Source of the DNA: OCS116 cluster bacterium AG-390-I16
GTDB taxonomy: Bacteria > Pseudomonadota > Alphaproteobacteria > MED-G09
DNA length: 44,043 nt
Assembly: GCA_003279705.1 (NCBI GenBank)
Contig: QCGZ01000008.1
Span: 1 to 44,043 of the forward strand
Reading direction: 5' to 3'
The position numbers and the translations under genes were made by a program. Each line of letters starts with the position of its first letter. The stretch's first letter is position 1. The notes beneath the pieces were generated by a model. It was not told where the DNA came from and made no database searches. It saw only the letters and a program-made list of their open reading frames with translations. Shown here piece by piece: positions 1 to 9,199 of the stretch.

Positions 1-281
<281 letters not shown>

Positions 282-288
282 TTAGACG

Positions 289-741
289 CTAGCTGTCACC
301 GATAGAGCCAATTCTCAGCTCGCGTGCTTTTGTTAAGATAGAAGCTTCAACCAGTCTTGAGGTGTCAGGATTTACATCAGCCTTAACCCATTCTTCAGAT
401 ACTTTAATTTCTCTAAAAACTGTAACACTTATGGCATCGGCTCTTAACCTTCTATCCTTAACGTAAATATTTAGTTTTATCCTTTCGTTTGTATTTTCTG
501 GATCAAGGTACCAATCTGTTGATATAAAACCACCAATAGGATCAGCAGCATTTACTGGTATAAACGATACGGTATCTAAGCTTGCTCTCCAAAGAAAAGC
601 ATTTACTGCCATTGATATCTGCGAGTTAACAATTTCCGAGGTCTCAATATCCATTTTTTTTGAAAAAGGATTTAATCTCGAGCAGCTATTTAGTAAAAGT
701 AAAATACATAGTATTAAAACAATATTACTTTTTCTATTCAT
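289..741 (-). CDS. DUF3576 family lipoprotein
   Basis: Small predicted outer-membrane or periplasmic lipoprotein of unknown function, of the DUF3576 type found in alphaproteobacteria next to leuS. About 150 residues: a hydrophobic signal segment (IVLILCILLLL) ends in a lipobox-like LNSC at about residues 17-20, then comes a soluble domain with SxISMAVNAFLWRASLDTVSF, TDWYLDPENTNERIKLNIYV and a C-terminal RELRIGSIGD. I place the start at the ATG at 741 rather than the GTG at 756, because a GGGAG Shine-Dalgarno lies just upstream of 741 and inside the longer reading. It precedes leuS by 7 nt. The family assignment is by remembered sequence pattern and gene neighbourhood; no biochemical role is known to me. 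Confidence 0.85.
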   Translation of the reverse strand: MNRKSNIVLILCILLLLNSCSRLNPFSKKMDIETSEIVNSQISMAVNAFLWRASLDTVSFIPVNAADPIGGFISTDWYLDPENTNERIKLNIYVKDRRLRADAISVTVFREIKVSEEWVKADVNPDTSRLVEASILTKARELRIGSIGDS

Positions 742-884
742 AAAAATAACTCCCACTTAAGATAATTTTAAAACAATTCTATCAATAACAGTAATCTTAC
801 ATTATCTCAAAATGAATTAATTCAAACTTTTATATTTTATTATTTATGATATTGGATAAAATAAACAATAAAGACAAAGAAGCA

Positions 885-1556
885 ATGACAGATATTCAAA
901 AAAATCTTGAAACCATAAAAAATAGAATTGAAAAGATTGCGGTTAAATTTAGTAGAGACCCGTCTGAAATAAAATTAATTGTAGTTACAAAAAAATTTGA
1001 TTTTGAAAAAATAAAACCACTCATAGATGCTGGTCACCTTTTTTTTGGAGAAAATAAAGTACAAGAGGCTGAAAAAAAATGGGCAAAAACTTTATCTAAC
1101 AGTAAAGACATTGAACTTCATATGGTTGGACCAATTCAGTCAAATAAAATTAAAATTGCAATTAATCTTTTTACAGCTATTCATTCGATTGAGAAAATAA
1201 AGACTTTGAAAATTATAAATGAAAATATATCTTCAAATTCAACTATAAAAGAACTATTTCTTCAGGTAAATATATCTCAAGAAAGCTCAAAAAATGGAAT
1301 TTATGTTGAAGACATGGATAAATTTTTTATCGAGTCAAAAAATTTCTCAGGGATTAATATAAACGGATTAATGACGTTGCCCCCTCCAAACGAAGAGCCA
1401 TCAGTATATTTTGCTTTATTAAATAAGTTATCAAAAAAAAATATGTTAAAATATTTGAGTATGGGTATGAGTAATGATTTTGAAACAGCAATAGCGCTGG
1501 GTGCAACCCATATAAGAGTAGGGGAAGCTATCATGGGACCAAGGAATAAAAATTGA
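885..1556 (+). CDS. YggS-family pyridoxal phosphate homeostasis protein
   Basis: PLP-binding protein of the YggS/PROSC family, a single TIM-barrel protein without known catalysis that buffers free pyridoxal 5'-phosphate in the cytoplasm. Visible family motifs: IKLIVVTKK with the PLP-binding Lys at residue 36 (same number as in E. coli YggS when counted from the ATG at 885), DAGHLFFGENKVQEAEKKW, LHMVGPIQSNK, LFLQVNIS, GLMTLPP, LSMGMSNDFETAIALGATHIRVGEAIMG. The frame is open back to an ATG at 846, adding 13 poorly conserved residues; neither start has a clear Shine-Dalgarno, and 885 is chosen on family length. Its stop overlaps the TTG start of the following regulator by 4 nt, suggesting translational coupling. 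Confidence 0.93.
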   Translation: MTDIQKNLETIKNRIEKIAVKFSRDPSEIKLIVVTKKFDFEKIKPLIDAGHLFFGENKVQEAEKKWAKTLSNSKDIELHMVGPIQSNKIKIAINLFTAIHSIEKIKTLKIINENISSNSTIKELFLQVNISQESSKNGIYVEDMDKFFIESKNFSGININGLMTLPPPNEEPSVYFALLNKLSKKNMLKYLSMGMSNDFETAIALGATHIRVGEAIMGPRNKN

Positions 1557-2209
1557 AAAGTAAAGCTTTCTTATTTTCTGATGATAAGTTTTTTAATTTA
1601 ATTTTTGAAGAACAGTTTTCTGCATTATCAAATTATAGTCTGGTTGTGAGTCAAGACTTTTTCGATATAACTAATATTAATCAATTTAAAAAGAATGACA
1701 TAGCCATTTTTTATTCTGTAAAACAGGAGCAGGTTACAAAAATTAAAAATTTGTTATCTGAGGCTTCTTATCCTCCCCCCGCAATTACCATTGGTTTATC
1801 TGAAGATATTTTAAATTTAGAAAAGAATTCATTTGTTTTCTTAAAAACCCCTTTTTATTTTAATGAATTATTAAAAATTATAGAAAATATTTCACTTCAA
1901 AGAGATATGATTGATTATTCTAATTTAAAATTTAGAAAAATAAATTTAGATATGACTGGAAAAGCAATAAAGGGGTTAAATAATTCAGTAAAGCTTACTG
2001 ATAAGGAGGCCAGAATAATCTGGCACTTAATTGAGGCAAAAGGCGATACTATAAGTCAAGATTATTTATTAAATAAGGTTTGGGGATATAATAAAGATAT
2101 TGAAACAAAAACCTTAACCACACACATATACACAATCCGAAAGAAAATTGTTCCATTTAAAAATATTCTTTCTATAGAAAGCTCTGAAAACGGCTATTAT
2201 ATAAAATAA
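1553..2209 (+). CDS. OmpR/PhoB-type winged-helix regulator with degenerate receiver domain
   Basis: Probable DNA-binding transcription regulator. The C-terminal ~100 residues form an OmpR-type winged helix: KINLDMTGKAIKGLN, VKLTDKEARIIWHLIEAKG, LLNKVWGYN, TLTTHIYTIRKKI and ENGYYIK. The N-terminal ~115 residues resemble a response-regulator receiver: the acidic pair is kept (D10-D11 in FLFSDDKF) and so is the Lys of the KPF-like motif (K98 in FLKTPF), but the segment normally carrying the phospho-acceptor reads NDIAIFYSV, with Tyr54 where Asp is expected. Canonical phosphorylation is therefore unlikely. The start is a TTG overlapping the yggS stop. It converges on xth with no spacer. No histidine kinase lies nearby. 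Regulatory targets are unknown. Confidence 0.8.
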   Translation: MKSKAFLFSDDKFFNLIFEEQFSALSNYSLVVSQDFFDITNINQFKKNDIAIFYSVKQEQVTKIKNLLSEASYPPPAITIGLSEDILNLEKNSFVFLKTPFYFNELLKIIENISLQRDMIDYSNLKFRKINLDMTGKAIKGLNNSVKLTDKEARIIWHLIEAKGDTISQDYLLNKVWGYNKDIETKTLTTHIYTIRKKIVPFKNILSIESSENGYYIK

Positions 2210-3013
2210 TTAAAATTCAAAATCCGCTATTAAAGGTGAGTGATCCGAGGGCCTATCCCATCTTCTTATATCTTTTTGTATAGAGGCCTTTATTATCATT
2301 TTATTTAATTTTGGAGTAATCCAAATATGATCAAGTCTTCTTCCTCTATCAGATTCTTCCCAGTTCTTTGATCTGTAACTCCACCAGCTGTAGAGCTTCT
2401 CTGAAAGCGGGTGAAATTCTCTCAAGGCATCAATAAAGTTAATTGAATCTTGGAGTTTATTTAATTTTTCTATCTCCACAGGCGTATGACTGACTATTTT
2501 TAATAGCTGCTTGTGTGACCAGACATCATTTTCATGCGGAGCAATATTAAGATCACCCACAAGTGCAGTGAATGAATTTTTTTCTTTTGTTTTTATGTAA
2601 GCAGTTGCCTCATCCAAGAAATTTAATTTGTGTTTAAACTTTTCATTTATTTTTGGGTCTGGCTCATCGCCACCTGCTGGTACATAAAAATTATGAATGT
2701 TGAATAAATTATCGTTTACTTTTAACTGAAGAGATATATGCCTTCCATCACGCTTCCCGCAAAAATCTTTTTGTTCAACTTTTTCAACTGGAAGGTCTGT
2801 AGCTATACAAACGCCATGATAACCCTTTATGCCATTTACATGAATATTTGAAAGCCCTAATTTTTCTATATCGTTAAAGGGAAAAAGTTCATTAGGGCAC
2901 TTAGTTTCCTGTAAACAAACTATATTTGGTTTAAATTTCTTTACGATTTTTTTTAAGGCATTAATTCTCAATCTTACAGAGTTAATATTCCAGCTTAATA
3001 AACGAACGTTCAT
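2210..3013 (-). CDS. xth: Exodeoxyribonuclease III (AP endonuclease)
   Basis: Cytoplasmic DNA repair nuclease of the exonuclease III family: 3'-5' exonuclease and class II AP endonuclease in base excision repair. 267 residues, the usual length. Family motifs are complete: LLSWNINSVRLR at the N-terminus, NIVCLQETKC (metal-binding Glu), GDLNIAPHENDVW (catalytic Asp/Asn), RRLDHIWITP and the final DRPSDHSPLIADF with the catalytic Asp-His. Its stop abuts the stop of the converging regulator (2209/2210). It is followed on the complementary strand's upstream side by the binding protein at 3026-4093, 12 nt away, so it may be the last gene of the ftsK-lolA-binding protein-xth run. Confidence 0.97.
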   Translation of the reverse strand: MNVRLLSWNINSVRLRINALKKIVKKFKPNIVCLQETKCPNELFPFNDIEKLGLSNIHVNGIKGYHGVCIATDLPVEKVEQKDFCGKRDGRHISLQLKVNDNLFNIHNFYVPAGGDEPDPKINEKFKHKLNFLDEATAYIKTKEKNSFTALVGDLNIAPHENDVWSHKQLLKIVSHTPVEIEKLNKLQDSINFIDALREFHPLSEKLYSWWSYRSKNWEESDRGRRLDHIWITPKLNKMIIKASIQKDIRRWDRPSDHSPLIADFEF

Positions 3014-3025
3014 TTGAATTAAAGA

Positions 3026-4093
3026 TTATGAATCTAAAATATTATCCCACATTTCCTCGATCATCATTTCATAATCAAAGTCTAATATGGTTGAGGTATC
3101 TTCATATCGTTCTATAATTTGTACATTAGGAAAGATTGTTGAGTCTTCTTTGTAACTTTTCTTTGATATGTCCAGAGCCATAATATTAGGTGTTGCTGTT
3201 TGTAGATTCTCAGCAATTGATTTTGAAATTTTTGGATCAAGCATAGAATTTATCACTGAATGGCTTTCCTCAGCTTTAAGGGATGCTTTTGAAATACAAG
3301 CACAATCTTGCCAAATTAAACTACCTTCTCTTGGAAATGTAAACCCAATGTCATTATTATCAATTTTCTTAAATTCTTCATTGCTAATAATCGCTAAATC
3401 AACTTCACCATTAATTAAAAGTTCTTTTCCATTTTTTTTACCGAAATCCTTAATATTTACTTTTTGTCGCTTTAGAAGCTTTTCCGCCTGATTGATCCAC
3501 ATTGGATCATTTGTATTTAGACTTACTCCCATATATTTTAGGGCAATTTGGATTAAAGTTCTTCCATCACCTAATAGGGCAATTTTTCCAGCATATTTAT
3601 CCGAGTCTAATAACCATCTCCATGTGGAAGGTGGTTCAGAGAACTTACTTTTTCTATAAGCAATACCTATTGCCCCATATGAAAGTGGTACTGTATATTT
3701 TCTGTCCTTATCAAAAGCAGAGTTGTTGAATTTTGGATCAATAAAAGAATTATTAGGTATAAGATCTTTGTTTAGTTCTGCAATTTTATCATCATCAATT
3801 AAGCTTTCTAAATAAGAGTCTCTTCCAATTAGTACATCATAATTATTATCATTAAAGTTAATGCTAGAATTAGAACTATAGACTATAGAATTAATCGAGG
3901 AGTTAATAACTTTTTGGAAACTTGAAATTAATTTATCTGATAAAAAATTAGCAGGTGAGCCAATATTTAAAACTGGATTCTCTTCTTGCGAAAATAAAGA
4001 TAATGGACGTAAAATTATTCCTGCTGATAGTAAGCTAAATCCAGAAATAAATTTTCTTCTTGAAGTTTCTGCTTTTTTCATTTTCTTAATCAT
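3026..4093 (-). CDS. Tat-exported PotD-like polyamine/solute-binding protein (orphan)
   Basis: Predicted periplasmic solute-binding protein resembling the spermidine/putrescine-binding (PotD/PotF) group. 355 residues. The N-terminus has a twin-arginine signal (TSRRKFISGFSLLSAGI at about residues 10-26), an unusual export route for this group. The mature part shows PotD-like segments: YTVPLSYGAIGIAYRKS, PSTWRWLLDSDKYAGKIALL, ELLINGEVDLAIISNEEF, GFTFPREGSLIWQDCACISK and SIAENLQTATPN. A Shine-Dalgarno AAGGA lies 9 nt upstream of the ATG at 4093. No ABC permease or ATPase gene accompanies it in the window, so it either serves a transporter encoded elsewhere or has another job. Ligand is not predictable from what I can see. 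Confidence 0.8.
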   Translation of the reverse strand: MIKKMKKAETSRRKFISGFSLLSAGIILRPLSLFSQEENPVLNIGSPANFLSDKLISSFQKVINSSINSIVYSSNSSINFNDNNYDVLIGRDSYLESLIDDDKIAELNKDLIPNNSFIDPKFNNSAFDKDRKYTVPLSYGAIGIAYRKSKFSEPPSTWRWLLDSDKYAGKIALLGDGRTLIQIALKYMGVSLNTNDPMWINQAEKLLKRQKVNIKDFGKKNGKELLINGEVDLAIISNEEFKKIDNNDIGFTFPREGSLIWQDCACISKASLKAEESHSVINSMLDPKISKSIAENLQTATPNIMALDISKKSYKEDSTIFPNVQIIERYEDTSTILDFDYEMMIEEMWDNILDS

Positions 4094-4167
4094 TTTTATC
4101 CATCCTTTTAATGATTTACATTCTTACCAATAATAAGTAAGAGTTTCTATATTTTTATTAAAAAGTT

Positions 4168-4764
4168 TTATTTTATTTGAAAAAAGCTATCCAATATTGA
4201 ATTTACCGACTTAATTTTAGAGAAAAAGACTGTAGTTTCTTTTTTCTGAGTATCAATAATCTTCCATTGCCTAAGAACAGGTTGCGGATAGTCGGCAGTT
4301 ATAAATATTGAATTTCTCAATGAACTTTTTTTTGTTCTTAGCTCTATAGTTGCAACCCTACCTTCTATTTCTAGGCTGTTAATATGGAAATTGTCTAATG
4401 TTAAATTTTTTGAAAGAAGATTTGCAAGAGGACTATCTTCAAGAGAATAGTAGTTTACCTTACTATCTCTTTTTTCTTTTATCGCAAAGATACCTTTATT
4501 TATTATAATCAACATTTCAGATGGAGTAGAATATTCAAATCTTATCGAGCCCTTTCCATTTGAATAAAAGGTACCTCTCGTAATATTGCCGATTTGGTCT
4601 ATTTGAGTAAATTCACCTTTCACATTCCCCAGGTTGAAAAAATATTTTTCCAACGAAACCAGCCATTGATTATCATGGATATGATCAAGCTCCTTTGATT
4701 GAGAATTCATAGTTAATGAAATTAATATTATTAATATTATAAAAACGGTTTTTATTATATTCAT
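4168..4764 (-). CDS. lolA: LolA-family outer-membrane lipoprotein carrier
   Basis: Periplasmic chaperone that ferries lipoproteins from the inner-membrane LolCDE complex to the outer membrane. 198 residues with an N-terminal signal peptide (hydrophobic residues 4-20, cleavage probably after the NSQSKE region). The core has the LolA half-barrel pattern: VKGEFTQIDQIGNITRGTFYSNGKG, IRFEYSTPSEMLIIINKG, SKVNYYSLEDSPLANLLS and the late PQPVLRQWKIID. Its ATG overlaps the ftsK TGA in an ATGA tetranucleotide (4761-4764), so translation is probably coupled. The ftsK-lolA-xth order is a common alphaproteobacterial arrangement. Confidence 0.9.
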   Translation of the reverse strand: MNIIKTVFIILIILISLTMNSQSKELDHIHDNQWLVSLEKYFFNLGNVKGEFTQIDQIGNITRGTFYSNGKGSIRFEYSTPSEMLIIINKGIFAIKEKRDSKVNYYSLEDSPLANLLSKNLTLDNFHINSLEIEGRVATIELRTKKSSLRNSIFITADYPQPVLRQWKIIDTQKKETTVFFSKIKSVNSILDSFFQIK

Positions 4765-7001
4765 TTTCCTAAAATTTCTCTCTTACCTTGATTATTAGGT
4801 TCTGAAATAATCCCTTGATCTTCCATTTCTTCAATAATTCGTGCTGCCCTATTATAGCCTATTTGTAATTTTCTTTGAATGTAGCTAGTTGAAACTCTTT
4901 TATCTTTCATTATAATTTCAACTGCTTGATTGAATAATTCATCATTTGAATCATTTTGCTGAATACCAGAACTTAATTCACTCTCTTCTTTAGTTAATGA
5001 TTCTATATATTCTGGTGTTTCTTGGTTTTTAATAAATCGAACTACGTCTTCAACTTCATTGTCTGATACAAAAGGTCCGTGCACTCTAACAACTTTTCCT
5101 CCATCCGACATATAAAGCATGTCACCTCTGCCAAGTAATTGTTCAGCTCCCATTTCGTTAAGGATTGTTCTGCTGTCAATCTTTGATGCAACCTGAAAAG
5201 CTATTCTTGTAGGAAAATTAGCTTTTATTGTGCCTGTAACGACATCTACTGAAGGTCTCTGAGTAGCCATTATTAAGTGTATACCTGCCGCCCTTGCTTT
5301 TTGGGCAAGACTTTGAACCAAATGTTCAATATCGCTTCTTGCTACTAACATAAGGTCAGCCATCTCATCAATTACCACAACTATAAAAGGCATTTTTTTG
5401 GGTTCTATCTCCTCTTCAGAATAAAGTGGTTGTCCGGACTCACTGTCATAGCCAGTATGAATTTTTCTCTTAAATTTTTTACCTTTTCTTTTATATTCTT
5501 CGGCCTTCTTGTTGAATGCATCCATTGTTCGAACAGATAGTTTAGACATCCTATTATATCTGTCATCCATCTCTCTTACGACCCACTTTAATCCAACAAC
5601 AGCCTTTTTAGGATTTGTGATCACTGGTGTTAAAAGATGAGGTATCCCATCATAAACTGATAGTTCAATCATTTTTGGATCTACCATAATTAAACGACAA
5701 TCTTCCGGTTTAAATTTGTAAAGTATGGATAAAATCATCCCATTTATGCCAACTGATTTACCAGAACCTGTTGTTCCGGCTATCATAAGGTGAGGCATTC
5801 TCGATAAATCAGCAATAGTAGATTCACCACCAATATTCTTACCTAAACTTAGAGCAATGCCGTCTTCCTTATTTTCAAAAGTATTGCTTTCAAGAATCTC
5901 TCTTAGATAAACAGTTTCTTTTTCATCATTTGGTAGCTCAATACCAATAGAGTTCTTTCCTGGAATGACAGCTATTCTTGCAGATGTAGAGCTCATTGAC
6001 CTTGATATATCATCTGCAAGAGAAATAACGCGCGATGATTTTACACCTGGAGCTGGTTCAAGCTCATAAAGAGTAATAAATGGGCCTGGATTAACACTTA
6101 TTATTTTTCCATTAATCCCAAAATCAGTTAGCGTTCTTTCTAGTAGATCTTTATTTTGCTCAATTTGTTTTTCAGAAATTCTTCTTTTATTCCTCTCATC
6201 AGGGATTTCATTTAATAAATCTAACGAAGGAAGTTCATAGCCAATTTTACTATCTGTTACATTGTTTTTATTGTTATTTATCTTTTGAACATCTTTCTTT
6301 CTTTTAATTTTTGGCCTAGCTGCAAAAAGCATTTTCTTTTGCTTTGTTGGCATAGCCTCAGTAATGATTTCATTATTATTTGAAATTTCTTCATTATAAA
6401 TTTCTTTTTTAATTTCTTTCCTCTTTGCAGGCAAAATTCCAAAAGTAATTAAAAGGGCACCTAATGAACCCAAAACTATATATACAGAAGCAACAAATGA
6501 ATTAATTTGTGAGAGGTCACTATTAAAAGAAATACTAAGTTTGTATATTATTCCTTCTACTTCATTTGTTATTAAAGAGCCAATTATTCCACCATTTCCA
6601 AAACCCTTACTAAAAGAGGCGGCTAGGAGAAATGTTCCTAAAATTAAAGAGAAAATTTTAAACCAAAATTTATTTATTTTCTTAATGATTTTATAGAAAC
6701 CAAATAAAATAACTATTACTGGTATTAATATTGATACTGTTCCAAAAAATTGTACAAAAATATCAGCTATATAAGCCCCAGGCTCGCCTAGATAATTTTG
6801 TGTTGGCCTATCAGATATTGTATTTAAGCTATGATCAAGACTATTATATGAGCCGATCGCAACTAAAAATATTAAACCAATACCAATAACAAAAAAGCCA
6901 ATTAGTATATTTATGACACCGAAAAAAAATTTATATAACGTATTTTTAAAGCCAGCTAAAAGATTTGATAAATAATTAGTTAATCTTTTTATAACATTCA
7001 T
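4761..7001 (-). CDS. ftsK: DNA translocase FtsK
   Basis: Septum-located ATPase that pumps DNA toward dif sites during division. 746 residues. The N-terminal ~190 residues contain about four hydrophobic membrane segments (near 25-50, 75-105, 113-135 and 170-190). A short basic linker (about 195-250) leads to the motor: Walker A GTTGSGKS at 409-416 and Walker B IVVVIDEMADLM near 540-552, then MATQRPSVDVVTGTIKANFPTRIAFQV. The C-terminal gamma winged helix that reads KOPS sites is present (LFNQAVEIIMKD ... QIGYNRAARIIEEMEDQGII). The linker is much shorter than in E. coli FtsK. First gene of a run with lolA, the binding protein and xth. Confidence 0.97.
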   Translation of the reverse strand: MNVIKRLTNYLSNLLAGFKNTLYKFFFGVINILIGFFVIGIGLIFLVAIGSYNSLDHSLNTISDRPTQNYLGEPGAYIADIFVQFFGTVSILIPVIVILFGFYKIIKKINKFWFKIFSLILGTFLLAASFSKGFGNGGIIGSLITNEVEGIIYKLSISFNSDLSQINSFVASVYIVLGSLGALLITFGILPAKRKEIKKEIYNEEISNNNEIITEAMPTKQKKMLFAARPKIKRKKDVQKINNNKNNVTDSKIGYELPSLDLLNEIPDERNKRRISEKQIEQNKDLLERTLTDFGINGKIISVNPGPFITLYELEPAPGVKSSRVISLADDISRSMSSTSARIAVIPGKNSIGIELPNDEKETVYLREILESNTFENKEDGIALSLGKNIGGESTIADLSRMPHLMIAGTTGSGKSVGINGMILSILYKFKPEDCRLIMVDPKMIELSVYDGIPHLLTPVITNPKKAVVGLKWVVREMDDRYNRMSKLSVRTMDAFNKKAEEYKRKGKKFKRKIHTGYDSESGQPLYSEEEIEPKKMPFIVVVIDEMADLMLVARSDIEHLVQSLAQKARAAGIHLIMATQRPSVDVVTGTIKANFPTRIAFQVASKIDSRTILNEMGAEQLLGRGDMLYMSDGGKVVRVHGPFVSDNEVEDVVRFIKNQETPEYIESLTKEESELSSGIQQNDSNDELFNQAVEIIMKDKRVSTSYIQRKLQIGYNRAARIIEEMEDQGIISEPNNQGKREILGK

Positions 7002-7141
7002 TTGTTATCCATTTAGCAAAATTATTAAAAATTGCGAATCAGCTACATAATCACTTGTTAATACAATAATCTGCAAGAACTTTTTGATTAAAATTGAAAA
7101 TCAATTTCATTTTTCTGTTAATTATATTAATAAACTTGATT

Positions 7142-8368
7142 ATGAAAAAAAATTTTTACGATTTAGTTATTTTCGGTAGCGGTCTTTCAGCAAAAGCAAT
7201 GTCACTTGTTGCCCGTAATACCGGTCAATCTTTTAAAATTATTACCGATAAAAATTTTGGAAATAATATTAATGATGATACCAGGAGTCTCGCCCTTTCA
7301 GTTGCGTCCAAAAAAATGCTCCAGGTACTTGGTGCCGAGATAAAAACTGAAGCTGTAAAAAAAATGATAGTTATTGAAGGTGGATTGGGCGAAGAAAAAA
7401 TAAAATCACGACTAACCTTTGATAGAGATCTTGTTGATGAAGATATTGCCTTTATTGCAGAGCACTCTGTAATTGAAAAATCCCTAGACAAAGCTCTTAA
7501 GCTAAAAGACAGTGAATTTACAAGAGATGAAGTAATTGATATTCAGAAGGTGAACAATCATACAAAAATAACCTTCAAAAATAAGAAATCCTTTTTGTGC
7601 GAGGCTGTAATCTTTACAGAGGTTTTAAATTCTGAATTACAAAAAATATATAATGTTAAGTATAATTTTTTTGAGTATGGTCAAACAGCTTTATCCGCAA
7701 CACTTAGGCATTCAAAAACTCATAAAGGTTACGCTTTTCAATTTTTTCAAAAAAATGGACCTCTTGCATTGTTGCCAATGAATAATAAAAGGGGGAATAA
7801 TTATAGCTCTCTAGTTTGGACTGAAAAAACTGATAATATTTCTTCACTTTTATCATCAAAAAAAAGTCTTGAGGAAAACCTCAATAATCTTTGTTCTGAT
7901 TACTTGGGGGAAATCTCTATTTCAAAAGGACCAAGTTCTTTTATTTTGAAAAAATTAACCGGTATAAAATCAATTTCAAAGAGTGCAATTTTTGTTGGTG
8001 ATGCTCTTCGAGCAATGCACCCTATGGCCGGGCAAGCATGGAATCAGAGCTTAAGAGATATAGCATATATTGCTGATTCTATTGCAGAGTCTCAGAAACT
8101 AGGTTTGGGCTTATTTCAATGCCCTTCAATTTCATTATTTGACAAAAAAAGAAAAATTGAAACAGAGGCCTTAATTAATAGTATTGGATTTTTGAACTCG
8201 ATTTATGATGCCGATACTTCAATTGCAAAAGGGCTTAGAAGAAACATTATGAAGTTAGCTGATAATTATAAACCACTTAAACTTTTTCTACTTAATGAGG
8301 CATCTGGGGGAGCTTTAACTAGACCTAATTTATTAAATGGATTAAAGCCTGGATCAAATATTATTTAA
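7142..8368 (+). CDS. UbiH/UbiF/COQ6-type FAD-dependent hydroxylase
   Basis: Flavoprotein monooxygenase of the UbiH/COQ6 group, which hydroxylates the ring of ubiquinone precursors at the inner membrane. About 408 residues. The N-terminal dinucleotide-binding site is [10 protein letters not shown], starting around residue 11. The second FAD motif is [24 protein letters not shown], matching the family GDAxHxxxPxxGQGxNxGxxD with a few substitutions (Arg for His, Ala for Gly before Trp-Asn). The open frame extends back to 7094, but the extra 16 residues would displace the Rossmann fold from the N-terminus, so the ATG at 7142 is preferred. Which ring position it modifies cannot be told. Its TAA overlaps the stop of the converging Trm112-like gene. 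Confidence 0.85.
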   Translation: MKKNFYDLVIFGSGLSAKAMSLVARNTGQSFKIITDKNFGNNINDDTRSLALSVASKKMLQVLGAEIKTEAVKKMIVIEGGLGEEKIKSRLTFDRDLVDEDIAFIAEHSVIEKSLDKALKLKDSEFTRDEVIDIQKVNNHTKITFKNKKSFLCEAVIFTEVLNSELQKIYNVKYNFFEYGQTALSATLRHSKTHKGYAFQFFQKNGPLALLPMNNKRGNNYSSLVWTEKTDNISSLLSSKKSLEENLNNLCSDYLGEISISKGPSSFILKKLTGIKSISKSAIFVGDALRAMHPMAGQAWNQSLRDIAYIADSIAESQKLGLGLFQCPSISLFDKKRKIETEALINSIGFLNSIYDADTSIAKGLRRNIMKLADNYKPLKLFLLNEASGGALTRPNLLNGLKPGSNII

Positions 8369-8541
8369 TCAATCTTTCTCGCTTCATCTGGTAGCATTAT
8401 CGGAATTCCATCCTTTACTGGGTAGGCTAAGCCAGCTTTTTTGCTCACTAACTCATTTTTTTCTTTGTCCCATGATAGTGTTTCTTTTGTTAAGGGACAA
8501 ACAAGAATTTCTAATAATTTTGGATCAATTTCTTTGCTCAT
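8365..8541 (-). CDS. Trm112/YcaR-like small protein
   Basis: A 58-residue Trm112-family protein. Sequence features: N-terminus [20 protein letters not shown], then [21 protein letters not shown] and C-terminal PDEAR. The family is usually a small zinc-ribbon-like fold; here the first CxxC site is reduced to a single CP (Cys15), so zinc binding is doubtful, as in YcaR-type members. In eukaryotes and archaea Trm112 activates methyltransferases; the bacterial role is not settled. The gene is 6 nt downstream of the LON-domain gene and ends in a TTAA shared with the stop of the converging hydroxylase gene. LON-domain plus Trm112 after cnoX is a recurrent alphaproteobacterial order. Confidence 0.9.
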   Translation of the reverse strand: MSKEIDPKLLEILVCPLTKETLSWDKEKNELVSKKAGLAYPVKDGIPIMLPDEARKID

Positions 8542-8547
8542 AATATC

Positions 8548-9198
8548 TCACTGTATTTGTTCCGTGCTTGGGCTAGATGTCATTGACATTTCTGTCATCG
8601 CGATCAACATTTCACTTCTTTTTGATAATGTTTCCGCCTCAAGTAGTGCTTGTTTTTCTCGAGTTTTATAGGGACTTAGAATGCATAATGAATTTACAAG
8701 TAATTCTGTTGATGAGTTGCTAATAGCATCCCAATCAATAGTAAGATTATTATACTCTAAGTATTTTTTAAGAGATTCAATAAGTTTCTCTCTTTCAACT
8801 TCCTCTTCCCCACACCCTTTAATAAGATCAGAGGAAAATCTCTCATAATTTACTTGGAACTGTCTATATGGTGTAACCACCTCAAGTTCTTGGCCAATAT
8901 TAAATCTGCATATACCAGATAATGTAATCAACATTCTGCTATTAGCAACTTCACTATATGATGTAATTTTTCCTAAGCATCCAGTATTATAGAGCTCATC
9001 ACCCTCATCTTTGTTTGATTGAATCATTGCTATTAGTCTGTTATTTGACATTGCGTCATCAACCATTTCTAAATATCTGTTTTCGAAAATATTAAGGGGT
9101 AGTTGTGTCCTTGGAAGCAATAGAGCTCCTGCCAGAGGAAAGACCGAAATCTTAGGCGGCAACTCACTAATATTTTTAAACTCTTTAAATGATTTCAT
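8548..9198 (-). CDS. LON N-terminal (substrate-binding) domain protein
   Basis: Stand-alone LON substrate-binding-domain protein, 216 residues, lacking the AAA+ and protease parts of Lon. Characteristic start: LPPKISVFPLAGALLLPRTQLPLNIFENRYLEMVDDAM, followed by LIAMIQ, LGKITSYSEVANSRMLITLSGICRF and the late LVNSLCILSPYKTREKQALLEAETLSKRSEMLIAM. Such proteins are assumed to take part in protein quality control, but no activity is established. It sits 1 nt after the cnoX stop and 6 nt before the Trm112-like gene, so all are probably translated from one transcript that begins at the RHH-PII gene. Confidence 0.92.
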   Translation of the reverse strand: MKSFKEFKNISELPPKISVFPLAGALLLPRTQLPLNIFENRYLEMVDDAMSNNRLIAMIQSNKDEGDELYNTGCLGKITSYSEVANSRMLITLSGICRFNIGQELEVVTPYRQFQVNYERFSSDLIKGCGEEEVEREKLIESLKKYLEYNNLTIDWDAISNSSTELLVNSLCILSPYKTREKQALLEAETLSKRSEMLIAMTEMSMTSSPSTEQIQ

Positions 9199-9199
9199 T

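Noticed and set aside
8441-8671. Open frame on the + strand opposite the Trm112-like and LON-domain genes.
   Set aside because: It is a shadow: both opposite genes have strong family motifs and near-perfect packing.
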